Of a stretch of 63,581 bases of DNA, positions 1 to 8,940 are shown in pieces (position 1 is the first letter of the stretch; every line of letters begins with the position of its first letter). The notes beneath the pieces are model-generated. The model was not told the origin of the DNA. It made no database searches and saw only the letters and a program-made list of their open reading frames with translations. The position numbers and the translations under genes are program-made. Source of the stretch: Bacillus badius NBRC 15713. GTDB taxonomy: Bacteria; Bacillota; Bacilli; Bacillales; Domibacillaceae. The stretch is taken from the NCBI RefSeq assembly GCF_001591605.1, contig NZ_BCVF01000024.1, positions 1 through 63,581 of the forward strand. The letters are read 5' to 3'.

Positions 1-582
1 TAAGTTATCGCCTGTTTGAACGATATGAGTGGCTGATCCATTTTTCTTTGCTTGTTGAAGAAGGACTTGCTCAACCGGCTTATTTTGCTTTCCTGCAGCA
101 GCTGTGACAGCTGTTTTTTCAGTCGGTTGCTTTCCTGTTGCCTGAGATGATGTTGAACTAGTTTCAGTTCCTTCCGTTTTAACTGATTGTTCAGTCTTTT
201 CGCTTGTATTCATGTCTTCTGACAAATCTTCGTTCTCTTCCGTCACTGTTAAATGAAGCGGCTTGCCATGTTCGTCAAGAGCGGGAACGATTATTTGTTG
301 TCCAACGAACAAAGCATCGGAGCTAAAACCATTTTTGCTTTTTAGCTGTTCTACTGATACCTGAAACCTTTTGGCGAGCGAATAAATTGTATCCCCTTTT
401 TTCACCGTATAAGGAGCGGCGCAATCACAAGCCTTTGCTTCTTCTGGCTGGACAAACATCGATGCAGCAGTTAGTGAAACAGCTAAGGTTGCACCAATCC
501 ATTTAGAATTTCTCTCATAGGCCCTTGCTTTCTTCAGCTTAGCAATCCTTTCTTGGCGAGTTCCCATTCTCTCGTGTTCCAT
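1..582 (-). CDS. LysM-domain cell-wall protein (3' end outside window)
   Basis: Cell-wall-associated protein that probably binds peptidoglycan. The start is ATG at 582, six bases after GGGGAG; an in-frame ATG at 588 touches the ribosome binding site and is less likely. A short basic N-terminus precedes a hydrophobic stretch (WIGATLAVSLTAASMF) that acts as signal peptide or anchor. A LysM domain follows (YTVKKGDTIYSLAKRF ... GFSSDALFVGQQIIVP), then a Glu/Ser/Thr/Lys-rich linker of about 90 residues, and a second LysM begins at the window edge (HIVQTGDNL). The C-terminus is not visible, so a catalytic domain (for example 3D or NlpC/P60) cannot be judged. It is transcribed away from cspD. Confidence 0.85.
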   Translation of the reverse strand, partial: MEHERMGTRQERIAKLKKARAYERNSKWIGATLAVSLTAASMFVQPEEAKACDCAAPYTVKKGDTIYSLAKRFQVSVEQLKSKNGFSSDALFVGQQIIVPALDEHGKPLHLTVTEENEDLSEDMNTSEKTEQSVKTEGTETSSTSSQATGKQPTEKTAVTAAAGKQNKPVEQVLLQQAKKNGSATHIVQTGDNL

Positions 583-1603
583 ACTCATCTCCCCATATAT
601 CCTTTTTTCAAGCAAGAGAATATTAGACTTTCTATGTCTATATCAATATTCTCCACAATAGGCAATATTACACCCAAACTGAAAAAACAACAAATTCGTT
701 AAAATAATTACATTTTCATAATATATGTATCTAAATGACTAAATCAGTAGTTTAGTATGAGTCTATTTTTCTAATTCACCAGTATGCTGCTTATCCGCTA
801 AACTCAATACTGCACAAGGTATCTATCAATCAATGTAGGCATAAAGATTCAACTCGAAATTTTTTCCTCAAACAGAAAAATATTGGAAATTAGGAAAAAC
901 ATATTAATTTTCTTTGTCGGATCTTGTTATTTTATCTATAAAATCAGGCAATTATTGATAAAAAAAGCCTATTTTCGCCCTTTTCTTAGCTATTGAAAAT
1001 AAATGGAACAATAAACAAGGCAAATGACGAGCTGATCATGCTTTTTCACCTTTTTACTAAAGAGAAAGATGATCTATTTGCCCTAAAATAATAAAGAAAC
1101 CTACGCTTCAGTTTAATAATATATCTATGCTTATCATTCCGACTCCCGGCTCACTCAGAAGGTCCTTCCCTGATTGACTCTTGAGAAAAGGACGTCCTTA
1201 TTAATGAAGCAGTTGCTCATTCTCCTGCTTCTTATTGATGATCAACCTTTTTCATTCGCCATATTTTATTTCTTCAAACTTTGCGCCTGTGCCTCCTCGT
1301 CATAGCATAAAGCAGAAGCTCTGCTGCAGTCCTCTTATAGAAATAAGCTGTCCTCATCCCCCTGAGCGCAACAATAATTGATTGGATAAATACCCATCAC
1401 TTTTATAAGTAGTTTCGGCTTTTTTTACATTTTTAAAGCCTATCTCTTATTTTCACTTGCTCATTGGAGCTTTTCATGTTACGTTTAAGAGGAATTATTT
1501 TTGTTCGTTAAGGATTGATAAGTGATATATATACTTTCGTCTGGAAGATTTGGAGCAAGGATAGTAACACAATGTATGCACTGCATACGAGGAGGAAATA
1601 CAC
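583..1603. other. AT-rich intergenic region, about 1 kb, no intact gene
   Basis: No reading frame with a ribosome binding site and family resemblance was found. It must hold the promoter of the LysM gene (minus strand) and the leader of cspD (plus strand). Two things stand out. A stretch near 1253-1300 resembles the 3' end of queF and may be a decayed copy. A short inverted repeat, GTATGCA-C-TGCATAC at 1574-1588, lies directly before the cspD ribosome binding site. Confidence 0.6.
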
Positions 1604-1804
1604 ATGGAACAAGGTAAAGTGAAATGGTTTAATGCAGAAAAAGGTTTTGGATTTATCGAACGCGAAGATGGAGACGATGTATTCGTTCACTTCTCAGCTA
1701 TCCAAAGCGACGGCTATAAATCTTTAGACGAAGGTCAAGCTGTAACATTCGATATTGAACAAGGTCAGCGCGGATTGCAAGCAACTAACGTTCAAAAAGC
1801 ATAA
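1604..1804 (+). CDS. cspD: cold-shock protein, CspD/CspB type
   Basis: Single-stranded nucleic-acid-binding cold-shock protein of 66 residues, one OB-fold. It acts in the cytoplasm as an RNA chaperone. Both RNP motifs are visible: KGFGFIE (RNP1, residues 13-19) and VFVHF (RNP2, residues 26-30). The N-terminus [18 protein letters not shown] is typical of Bacillus Csp proteins. A strong GAGGAGG lies at 1590-1596, eight bases before the ATG. The gene is monocistronic, with a long AT-rich upstream region and its own terminator at 1822-1855. Assignment to CspD rather than CspB or CspC is by overall resemblance only. Confidence 0.95.
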   Translation: MEQGKVKWFNAEKGFGFIEREDGDDVFVHFSAIQSDGYKSLDEGQAVTFDIEQGQRGLQATNVQKA

Positions 1805-1821
1805 TTAAAACCACACATATA

Positions 1822-1855
1822 AACAGGCTCTCATTGCAGAGTCTGTTTTTTATTT
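1822..1855 (+). terminator. Rho-independent terminator of cspD
   Basis: Stem AACAGGCTCT / AGAGTCTGTT with one G-U pair and a six-base loop, followed by a T-rich run. Confidence 0.85.
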
Positions 1856-1973
1856 TAATCACATAAAAATTCCCTACTCATAAATGAATAGGGAATATCG
1901 AAACAAGTAATAGTAAATGGTAGACTCAGTATAACACAGTCTCTTTATGACGACTAATGATTTTTATTGCTTT

Positions 1974-2474
1974 TTAACGGTTATCTACGGTCTCCGGATA
2001 CATATCATGATTCATCAGGCGGTAGTTCGCCATTTCTTCAAACTTTGTGCCTGGGCGCCCCCAATTGCAGTACGGATCGATAGAGATGCCGCCTCTTGGC
2101 GTGAATTTGCCCCAGACTTCAATGTAACGGGGATTCATTAGTTCGATCAAGTCATTCATGATAATGTTTACGCAGTCTTCGTGGAAATCGCCATGATTGC
2201 GGAAGCTGAATAAATATAGCTTTAATGACTTGCTTTCCACCATTTTAATATCAGGAATATAGCTGATGTAAATGGTGGCAAAATCCGGCTGGCCGGTTAC
2301 CGGGCATAGACTGGTAAACTCCGGACAGTTGAACTTTACAAAATAATCCCGATTCGGATGCTTATTATCAAATGATTCTAAAATTGAAGGATCGTATGCA
2401 AATGTATACTTCGTTCCTTGATTGCCTAAAAGTGAAATGTCTTGCTTTAATTCTTCTTCGTTTCTTCCCGCCAT
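1974..2474 (-). CDS. queF: NADPH-dependent 7-cyano-7-deazaguanine reductase QueF
   Basis: Reduces preQ0 to preQ1 with NADPH in queuosine biosynthesis; the product is inserted into tRNA by Tgt. The 166-residue protein is the short unimodular QueF of Bacillus. The catalytic cysteine is C57 in [12 protein letters not shown], with D64 as the general acid. The QueF motif ESKSLK (residues 80-85) and the substrate-binding FHED (98-101) are present. The start ATG at 2474 is preceded by AGGGAGG. The gene stands alone: queC, queD and queE are not adjacent and no preQ1 riboswitch was seen in the short upstream gap. A 3'-end-like relic of queF may lie near 1253-1300. Confidence 0.97.
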   Translation of the reverse strand: MAGRNEEELKQDISLLGNQGTKYTFAYDPSILESFDNKHPNRDYFVKFNCPEFTSLCPVTGQPDFATIYISYIPDIKMVESKSLKLYLFSFRNHGDFHEDCVNIIMNDLIELMNPRYIEVWGKFTPRGGISIDPYCNWGRPGTKFEEMANYRLMNHDMYPETVDNR

Positions 2475-2569
2475 CAGAAGCTACCTCCCTGTTGAAATTC
2501 TCTTCCATTATAAGCGCGCTTGCCGAGATAATCAAAAAAGATTTACAATGAGCAAAAGGAGTGATTTTT

Positions 2570-2890
2570 TTGCATACCATTTCCTCTCTTTCTGAACTGC
2601 AGGAAGCTGCCGAGCAGCATGGCGCTGTGCTTGCCTTTTTCTCAGGTCCCAACTGCTCTGTTTGCCATGCTATTCAGCCGCGTGTAGAACAGCTGCTAGA
2701 GCAGTTTCCTGATGTGTATGCCGTTCAAGCAAATATAGCAGAAGCGCCGGAAATTTCCGGCCAATACACGGTCTTCTCCGTGCCGGCTGTTCTCTTTTTC
2801 ATCCATGGAAAAGAGATGTTCCGAAAAGCCCGCTTTATTTTAATGGATGAATTGGAAGAAGAAATAAAGCTGTCGTTGCAATATTTGTGA
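2570..2890 (+). CDS. thioredoxin-like protein with CSVC motif
   Basis: Small thioredoxin-fold protein, about 106 residues, presumably a cytoplasmic thiol redox factor. The redox motif is CSVC in FFSGPNCSVCHAIQP, with the cis-proline region FSVPAVLFF further on. It resembles B. subtilis YdfQ-type proteins rather than the main TrxA (CGPC). The start is taken as TTG at 2570 because AAGGAG (2556-2561) lies eight bases upstream of it. The in-frame GTG at 2561 overlaps that ribosome binding site and is unlikely. Divergent from queF, convergent with livF. Partner and substrate are unknown. Confidence 0.85.
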   Translation: MHTISSLSELQEAAEQHGAVLAFFSGPNCSVCHAIQPRVEQLLEQFPDVYAVQANIAEAPEISGQYTVFSVPAVLFFIHGKEMFRKARFILMDELEEEIKLSLQYL

Positions 2891-2900
2891 GATCACAAAA

Positions 2901-2928
2901 AAGGATGCTGACTTCCCGCAGCATCCTT
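2901..2928 (-). terminator. terminator of the liv operon
   Basis: Perfect stem AAGGATGCTG / CAGCATCCTT with an eight-base loop. Only the minus-strand side is followed by a run of six T, so it mainly ends liv transcription. Confidence 0.8.
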
Positions 2929-2958
2929 GATAAAGTTACATGGGCCTCTGTCGGCTGG

Positions 2959-3693
2959 CTAGACCGGAACTGTACGACCCTTCCCGCCAAGATACGCATC
3001 ACGCACCCGCGGATCTTTCATCAATGACTTCGCTTCTCCTTCAATGGCAATTTCTCCTCGTTCCATAACGCAAGCGCGATCCGCCACTTTTAAAGCAGCT
3101 TTTACGTTTTGTTCTACTAAAATAATGGTTGTGCCAAATTCTGTACGCAGCTGATCAAGAATATTCATGATGTCTTTAACGATCAAAGGCGCTAATCCCA
3201 ACGATGGTTCGTCAAGCATCATTAATTTAGGATTGGACATTAAACCGCGCGCAATGGCCAGCATTTGCTGTTCACCGCCGCTTAACAAGCCGCCCGGACG
3301 GTCTTCCATCGTTTTTAGCTTCGGAAATAATTCGTAACAGCGGTCTATATCTTGTTGAAGAGTTTTCTTGCTTTGCCGATAACGGTGGTAAGCGCCAAGC
3401 ATCATGTTGTCTTTGACTGATAAGGCATCAAAAATCTGCCGGCGTTCAGGCACAAGACAAATCCCTTTTTTGACAACCTCTTCAACTTTTTGTTTGCCAA
3501 GATCATTTCCTTCATAAAGAATCTTTCCCTGGCGCTGTTGATAAATGCCGGCAATTGTGCCCAGCAGCGTGCTTTTGCCAGCTCCGTTTGACCCGACGAT
3601 GGCAAAGATTTCTCCTTTATTTAATTCGAAGGAAATGCCTTTCAGGACATGGAGAAAGCCATGATACGTATGAATATCCTTTACTTGAAGCAT
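2959..3693 (-). CDS. livF: branched-chain amino-acid ABC transporter ATPase LivF
   Basis: One of two ATPases that energise import of leucine, isoleucine and valine (or related amides). Walker A is GSNGAGKS (near residue 35), the signature is LSGGEQQMLAIARGL, Walker B is LMMLDEPSLGLAP. The phrase PERRQIF after the first half is characteristic of LivF. About 244 residues, family-typical. The ATG at 3693 overlaps the livG stop (TGATG) and is preceded by GGAGG; the in-frame TTG just upstream is not needed. Last gene of the livJHMGF operon. Confidence 0.96.
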   Translation of the reverse strand: MLQVKDIHTYHGFLHVLKGISFELNKGEIFAIVGSNGAGKSTLLGTIAGIYQQRQGKILYEGNDLGKQKVEEVVKKGICLVPERRQIFDALSVKDNMMLGAYHRYRQSKKTLQQDIDRCYELFPKLKTMEDRPGGLLSGGEQQMLAIARGLMSNPKLMMLDEPSLGLAPLIVKDIMNILDQLRTEFGTTIILVEQNVKAALKVADRACVMERGEIAIEGEAKSLMKDPRVRDAYLGGKGRTVPV

Positions 3694-4475
3694 CAAATCG
3701 CCTCCTCCTCCTCTTCTGTTCCAAGATAAGCGGCAATCACTTTCTCGTTTTCATAAATTTCAGCTGGTGTGCCCTCTGCAATTTTTTTGCCGTAATCAAT
3801 CACAACAATACGGTCAGAAATCCCCATCACCGTCTCCATGTCATGTTCTACGAAAAGAAAGGACATGCCTTCCTCTCTTTTCTTCTTAATAATATCAACA
3901 AGCTGTCTTGATTCTTGCGGATTTAAGCCTGCCATCGGTTCATCAAGAAGAATAAGCTTTGGTGAGGAAGCAGAGGCTCTGGCAATTTCAAGCAGACGCT
4001 GGTTCCCATAAGGAAGAACTTCTGCTGCTTCAAACGCCAGATCGGCAATCCCAACCTTCTCCAAACAGCTCATAGCGACATCAAAGGCTTGTTGCTCTTC
4101 TCGCTTGACTCCCATTAACCGCAAACCTGCTTGCAGAAAGCCAGTCTTCAAGCGACAGTGAACACCCGTCATCACATTCTCAATGACACTCATATTTTCA
4201 AACACTTGCAAGTTTTGAAATGTGCGGGTAATTCCCGCCTTGGCAATTTGATAAGGCTGGTTGCCTGTCACTTCTTTCCCGTCAAAAAACACTTGCCCTG
4301 ATGTAGGCGGCAAAACACCCGTAATCATATTAAAAAGAGTGGTTTTTCCGGCACCGTTCGGCCCGATCACTGCCACAATCTCTCCTTCATTTAAATGGAA
4401 ATCCACTTCGCTGACAGCGATGACTCCACCAAACGCTTTCGTCAGCCCTTTCACTTCCAGCAGCGGTTTACTCAT
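3693..4475 (-). CDS. livG: branched-chain amino-acid ABC transporter ATPase LivG
   Basis: Second ATPase of the liv importer. Walker A GPNGAGKT, the LivG-type ITRTFQNLQVF after the first half, an unusual signature LPYGNQRLLEIARAS (normally LSYGxQR), Walker B LILLDEPMAGLNP and switch histidine in VEHDME are visible. 260 residues, family-typical, with an acidic tail (EEEEEAI). The start overlaps the livM stop by four bases (ATGA), indicating translational coupling. Confidence 0.96.
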   Translation of the reverse strand: MSKPLLEVKGLTKAFGGVIAVSEVDFHLNEGEIVAVIGPNGAGKTTLFNMITGVLPPTSGQVFFDGKEVTGNQPYQIAKAGITRTFQNLQVFENMSVIENVMTGVHCRLKTGFLQAGLRLMGVKREEQQAFDVAMSCLEKVGIADLAFEAAEVLPYGNQRLLEIARASASSPKLILLDEPMAGLNPQESRQLVDIIKKKREEGMSFLFVEHDMETVMGISDRIVVIDYGKKIAEGTPAEIYENEKVIAAYLGTEEEEEAI

Positions 4476-5527
4476 GACTTGCTCCCTCCCACTGTTGCAT
4501 CAGCATTCGGCGGTCCGGTGACGGCCGCTTTTTTATTTTTCCGCCCCGCCAGACGCCTCCACACTTTTCCAAGTGTCGGCGCAAGTCCTTGCGGCATATA
4601 AATTAAAATAGCGACCAGCAGGATTCCGAAGAAGACAATTTGAAACTCGCCTCCTACGTTTGGGAAAAACATCGGCACAACCTCTTTTAGCAGCTCATTC
4701 AGGAGCACATAAACAATAGCGCCGATCATTCCTCCCCAAATATTCGCTGATCCGCCGATCACAACCATAATTAAAAAGGTGATGGATTCCATAGCCGTAA
4801 ATAAATTAGGATTGATAAAGGTGACATAATGAGCATAAAGGCTGCCGGCTACAGAAGCATAGACAGCACTTAGCACAAACACTTTTAATTTATATTGCTG
4901 GATGTTTACCCCAATTGAATTGGCGGCCACATCACTGCCGTGAATGGAGCGCAGCGCCCGACCAACCCGTGAATCGATAATATTCTTTGAAAAAAGAATG
5001 CCAACGATCAACAACGCCCAAATTAAAAAGTAGAATTTCAAATCTGTATCAAAGGCAAAACCGAATAGATTAAAGGATGGAATCCCAAAAAATCCATTTA
5101 ATCCGCCTGTTATCTCTTTTAGTTCTTTGAAAAAGGTAAAGATAATAATACCGAATCCGAGCGTTGCCAGCGCTAGATAGTTTTCCTTCAGCTTTAATGT
5201 TGGAATGCCAATCAAAACCGCAACCGTACCAGCAAAGGCGACTCCAACCAGAATACCGACAATTCCCGGCATCCCGTAAGTTCCAGTCATAACAGCTGAG
5301 GCATAAGCACCTATTCCATAAAAAGCCGCATGGCCGAGCGATATTTGTCCGGCATAGCCCATCAGCATCGTTAAACCTGTCGTGACGATCCCATAAAGCC
5401 CGACTAGAATCAGAACGCTTAAAAGAAAAGAGTTAGCAACAAAAGGAACAATCACAAGAGCGGCAATAAATAGGAAAAGACCGCCATAATGCCTGTTATA
5501 TAGTTCACTTACTTTCGAATGATTCAT
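4472..5527 (-). CDS. livM: branched-chain amino-acid ABC transporter permease LivM
   Basis: Inner-membrane permease subunit, 351 residues with about nine or ten hydrophobic segments. The family signature GYAGQISLGHAAFYGIGAY is present near residue 58. The C-terminus is basic and cytoplasmic (RRLAGRKNKK). It pairs with LivH and docks LivG/LivF. The start is three bases after the livH stop. Confidence 0.95.
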   Translation of the reverse strand: MNHSKVSELYNRHYGGLFLFIAALVIVPFVANSFLLSVLILVGLYGIVTTGLTMLMGYAGQISLGHAAFYGIGAYASAVMTGTYGMPGIVGILVGVAFAGTVAVLIGIPTLKLKENYLALATLGFGIIIFTFFKELKEITGGLNGFFGIPSFNLFGFAFDTDLKFYFLIWALLIVGILFSKNIIDSRVGRALRSIHGSDVAANSIGVNIQQYKLKVFVLSAVYASVAGSLYAHYVTFINPNLFTAMESITFLIMVVIGGSANIWGGMIGAIVYVLLNELLKEVVPMFFPNVGGEFQIVFFGILLVAILIYMPQGLAPTLGKVWRRLAGRKNKKAAVTGPPNADATVGGSKS

Positions 5528-5530
5528 CTC

Positions 5531-6412
5531 TTACACCCGCTTTCCGCTCGCTTTAGCAAACAGCCCATTCGGCATGAAGAACAATACGATCAGAAGCAAG
5601 GCAAAGCTGATTGCATCTTTGTACCCCGAGGTCCACAAACCTTCTGTAAACGACTCTAAAATCCCAATCATGAAAGCGCCAATAATAGCGGCCGGCGCGT
5701 TGGTCAGCCCTCCAATGACAGCGGCAACGAAAGCTTTCATGCCAATCATTAATCCCATTTCGTAAGTAGCTCCCGAAATCGGGGCAATAATAATTCCGGC
5801 AATCGCTCCCAGCCCTGCACTTACAGCTATTGAGATAAAGGACATCCATTCCGGTTTAATCCCCATTAACCGAGCAGCCGAACGATTGACGACACAGGCA
5901 GTAACAGCTTTGCCGATAAACGTTTTATTGAAAAAGTAATGCATTGCAATCAAGCTAACTAATGAAATACCGACAGCCCAAATGCTTTGCGGCAGCAAGA
6001 CCGCATTCAAAACATTAATTGGGTTGTTTTCAGTAAATGGCGGCAATGATCTTGGCTGCGTGCCCCAAATCAAAATGGCAAATCCCCGAATGGCAATTGC
6101 TACACCAAGCGTAATAATGATCAATGTCGGCAACGATGCGTTGCGTGCCGGATAAATGGCCGTCCGCTCAAAAATGCCCCCGACTAGCACGACAATTCCA
6201 ATGCTTAGAATAATTCCTAACCCCATCGGCATATCCATCGACACAAATGTGATCGCAAGCATTGCCCCAAGCATAGCAAAATCCCCTTGGGCAAAATTCA
6301 AAACCCCTGTAATGTTATAAGTAATAACAAAGCCGATAGCGACTAATGCATAAATGCTGCCAATGGTTAAACCAGAAAAAATCAGTTGGATAAATTGACT
6401 CGTTAACTCCAC
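5531..6412 (-). CDS. livH: branched-chain amino-acid ABC transporter permease LivH
   Basis: Inner-membrane permease subunit of the liv importer, about 293 residues. It carries the family motifs NFAQGDFAMLGAM and the late AFVAAVIGGLTNAPAAIIGA. The start is taken as GTG at 6412, seven bases after a GGGGGG ribosome binding site; an in-frame TTG at 6418 lies too close to it. It follows livJ after a 72-base gap that holds a stem-loop. Confidence 0.93.
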   Translation of the reverse strand: MELTSQFIQLIFSGLTIGSIYALVAIGFVITYNITGVLNFAQGDFAMLGAMLAITFVSMDMPMGLGIILSIGIVVLVGGIFERTAIYPARNASLPTLIIITLGVAIAIRGFAILIWGTQPRSLPPFTENNPINVLNAVLLPQSIWAVGISLVSLIAMHYFFNKTFIGKAVTACVVNRSAARLMGIKPEWMSFISIAVSAGLGAIAGIIIAPISGATYEMGLMIGMKAFVAAVIGGLTNAPAAIIGAFMIGILESFTEGLWTSGYKDAISFALLLIVLFFMPNGLFAKASGKRV

Positions 6413-6437
6413 TTTCAATCCCCCCTCTTAGCAGGAA

Positions 6438-6464
6438 AGCAGGGAAGCATGTTCCTCCCCCGCT
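6438..6464 (-). promoter_or_regulatory. intercistronic stem-loop between livJ and livH
   Basis: On the minus strand AGCGGGGGAG pairs with CTTCCCTGCT through ten pairs, two of them G-U, with a seven-base loop and no T run. Such structures after a binding-protein gene commonly stabilise the upstream message, giving more binding protein than permease. That role is inferred. Confidence 0.5.
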
Positions 6465-6484
6465 TCTCTCCATGTTGCCGATAG

Positions 6485-7675
6485 TTATTCCCCTAACTTC
6501 CATTCTCCGTTTTCGTCAATTTTCACCATGACCAGACTATCGGACGTCAGTCCGTTATGATCGTCTGCCGACATCTTAAACGTTCCTGAAATACCGACAA
6601 AGCCATCTGTCTGCTCAATTGCTTCTCTAATCTTCTCTTTATCAGCTCCGCCTTTTTCAATAGCTTCTGCTAAAATATGAATTGCGTCATACGCATGGCC
6701 CCCGAACGTGCTTGCTGTATTTTTGTATTTGCTTTCGTAAGCCTCTTTAAAAGCAACAAGCTTCTCCTTTTGAGGATCTTTGTCGTCCAGTTCATCCAGC
6801 ACCAGCAATTTTCCTGCTGGGAAAACTACTCCGTTCGCGGCATCGCCGGCTAATTCAATAAATTGCTTGGTGCCGATTCCATGGCTTTCAATGACCGGGA
6901 CATCCATGCCAATCTCACGAATATTTTTTGTGACAACAGCCGATTCTTGGGCAGTGCCCCAGATAATAATGGCTTCAGGCTTTGCTTTTTTGACTCGGGT
7001 TAACGTCGACTTTGCATCATTTACTGTTGCCTCAAATTCTTCTTCAATCACAGCTTTTATGCCATGTTTGTCAGCCAGTTTTGTAAATTCCTCGTGACCG
7101 CTTGTTCCATAAGAATTAGCTACGTTCAGCCAAGCTACTTTTTTCAGCCCTTCTTTTTCTAAATATTCAATTAATTTAGGAATGACGACGTCGTCTCCTT
7201 GGGCTGTTTTGAATGTCCATTTGCGCGGTGATTTATCATCCGGATTGTTTACCTGCTTGCTTGCCGCCAACGATAGATAAGGAATTCCTGCTTTTTCAAC
7301 AAGCGGAATCATCGCCAGGCTGTTGCCGCTAATTGTTCCGCCGATAATAGCCGTGACTTTCTCTTGTTCAATCAACTTCTTTGTCGCAAGGACCGCTTGG
7401 TTTTGATCCGACTTGGAATCAATCGAAATCAGCTTGATTTTCTTTCCGCCGATGCCGCCTTTTTCATTTAGCTCATCGACAATCATTTTAATCGTTTCTT
7501 CTTCGCCTTTGCCTAGCGGCGAAGCACTTCCGGAAGCATCAATAACGCTGCCGATTTTAATCTCTCCTCCTGAATCTCCTCCGCTCCCTGATGCAGAATC
7601 AGCATCCTCTCCTCCGCATGCAGCCAGAATCATCATCATCATAGCCGTTAAAAGTGCGAACATCCTTTTCTTCAT
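6485..7675 (-). CDS. livJ: branched-chain amino-acid ABC transporter binding lipoprotein LivJ
   Basis: Extracellular lipoprotein (periplasmic-binding-protein type I fold) that captures the substrate and delivers it to LivH/LivM. The start is ATG at 7675, giving MKKRMFALL; the frame stays open upstream but without a better site. The lipobox is LAAC with C20 as the lipidated residue, followed by a Gly/Ser/Asp linker (SASGSGGDSGGE). The domain begins IKIGSVIDASGSASPLGKGE, typical of Leu/Ile/Val-binding proteins. First gene of livJHMGF. A CodY-like site lies about 290 bases upstream. The exact amino-acid or amide substrate cannot be read from sequence. Confidence 0.94.
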   Translation of the reverse strand: MKKRMFALLTAMMMMILAACGGEDADSASGSGGDSGGEIKIGSVIDASGSASPLGKGEEETIKMIVDELNEKGGIGGKKIKLISIDSKSDQNQAVLATKKLIEQEKVTAIIGGTISGNSLAMIPLVEKAGIPYLSLAASKQVNNPDDKSPRKWTFKTAQGDDVVIPKLIEYLEKEGLKKVAWLNVANSYGTSGHEEFTKLADKHGIKAVIEEEFEATVNDAKSTLTRVKKAKPEAIIIWGTAQESAVVTKNIREIGMDVPVIESHGIGTKQFIELAGDAANGVVFPAGKLLVLDELDDKDPQKEKLVAFKEAYESKYKNTASTFGGHAYDAIHILAEAIEKGGADKEKIREAIEQTDGFVGISGTFKMSADDHNGLTSDSLVMVKIDENGEWKLGE

Positions 7676-8255
7676 TTCCTTCTCTCCCTTCAAACTTACA
7701 GCACTCCTCCTGGTTCTAAAGTAGTCGAGTTTCATTTGTTAAGCATAGGAGGGAAAGCCGCTCTTTCTTTATAAAGTAAAGCTGATCCACTCGTTGTAAT
7801 ATCAGAAGTGAAATCAGCTTTCTTTTTTTGTTATACTTTTTCTCTATCTTTTAATGGAGGAAATATCATCTATTTTTATTGAAAACCCTTCCATTTCGTT
7901 CTTTAAACGTAATAATATATTAAAAAATAGAGGATGACAAGATTTTTTTATGAAAATATTAAATTTTCTGACATATCAATATCTAACGATAATTTTCCTG
8001 TCGTTATCGTAGTTGTTATATATGTTTTATCGAATTTCCGCTGGCCAGACACGCAAAAACTGGAAATGGCTAGTATCGGCGGATAGCTTCCCTCTTTCAC
8101 TAAATTGCGACTTACGTCCTTCCTTCTTCACCCCAGCCGGCAAATGAAGCGGCAATTTACTCTAAAAATCTCACTTGAAGAAACAGAAAATACGCTATAA
8201 TTTATATAGAAGATGATATTACATCCTAATCTTAATGAAAAAGGGGATTGATTAG
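7676..8255. other. divergent regulatory region between livJ and the carbonic anhydrase gene
   Basis: About 580 AT-rich bases with no gene. It contains a nine-base inverted repeat AAAGCTGAT / ATCAGCTTT (7778-7821, 26-base loop) in the livJ leader; on the plus strand it is followed by a T run. It also contains a second repeat ACGATAA / TTATCGT (7986-8010), a CodY-like site (7962-7976) and a TATAAT element at 8196-8201 for the carbonic anhydrase. Confidence 0.5.
7962..7976. promoter_or_regulatory. candidate CodY box
   Basis: AATTTTCTGACATAT matches the CodY consensus AATTTTCWGAAAATT at 12 of 15 positions. CodY regulates branched-chain amino-acid uptake in Bacillus, which fits livJ. The site is far (about 290 bases) from either start, and the region is AT-rich, so chance is possible. 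Confidence 0.35.
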
Positions 8256-8831
8256 ATGACTTTATTAAATGATGTATTAACCTACAACGAAAAATTTGTC
8301 AGCGATAAAATGTACGAGGAATTTACGACCGATAAGTTCCCCGATAAACGTGTCGTTATTTTGACTTGCATGGATACGCGTCTTGTCGAATTAGTAACGA
8401 AAGCAATGAATTTCCGAAATGGCGATGTGAAAATTGTCCGCAATGCCGGGGCGATTGTTAATCATCCGTTTGGAAGTATTATGAGAAGCTTACTTGTAGC
8501 GGTTTATCAGCTGCAGGCCGATGAAGTGCTTGTCGTCGGCCATCATGACTGCGGAATGAGCACCTTATCAAGTGAAACTATTCTTGGGGTAATGAAGGAG
8601 CGGGGCGTGCAAGATGACACGATCGATACCCTTCGCCATGCCGGCATCGACGTGGATCATTGGCTTGAAGGATTCAGCAGCGTGCAGGAAAGTGTCAAAC
8701 ATAGCGTCGGCATGATTAAACAGCATCCGCTCATGGTGAAAGATATTCCGGTACACGGACTAGTAATTGATCCGGAAACTGGAAAATTAGATCTTGTGGT
8801 GGACGGTTATGAAAGAGAAACTGCTCTTTAA
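8256..8831 (+). CDS. beta-carbonic anhydrase (YtiB type)
   Basis: Zinc enzyme interconverting CO2 and bicarbonate in the cytoplasm, 191 residues. Zinc ligands are visible: C38 with D40 and R42 in LTCMDTRL, and H96 and C99 in GHHDCGM. It is of the short Gram-positive type like B. subtilis YtiB. The ATG at 8256 follows AAAGGGG at suitable spacing, and a TATAAT lies at 8196-8201. Monocistronic, with a terminator at 8854-8892. Confidence 0.95.
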   Translation: MTLLNDVLTYNEKFVSDKMYEEFTTDKFPDKRVVILTCMDTRLVELVTKAMNFRNGDVKIVRNAGAIVNHPFGSIMRSLLVAVYQLQADEVLVVGHHDCGMSTLSSETILGVMKERGVQDDTIDTLRHAGIDVDHWLEGFSSVQESVKHSVGMIKQHPLMVKDIPVHGLVIDPETGKLDLVVDGYERETAL

Positions 8832-8853
8832 AAAAAATATTACATGCGTAAAT

Positions 8854-8892
8854 AAAAACGGCAGCCTGACTAGGATCCAGGCTGCCGTTTTT
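8854..8892. terminator. bidirectional terminator between carbonic anhydrase and cblS
   Basis: AAAAACGGCAGCCTG pairs perfectly with CAGGCTGCCGTTTTT around a nine-base loop. T runs form on both strands, so it serves both convergent transcripts. Confidence 0.9.
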
Positions 8893-8940
8893 ATTTAAAA
8901 TGACTGGCATTGATGCCGCCTTTTTGTTTTCCTGTACTGC

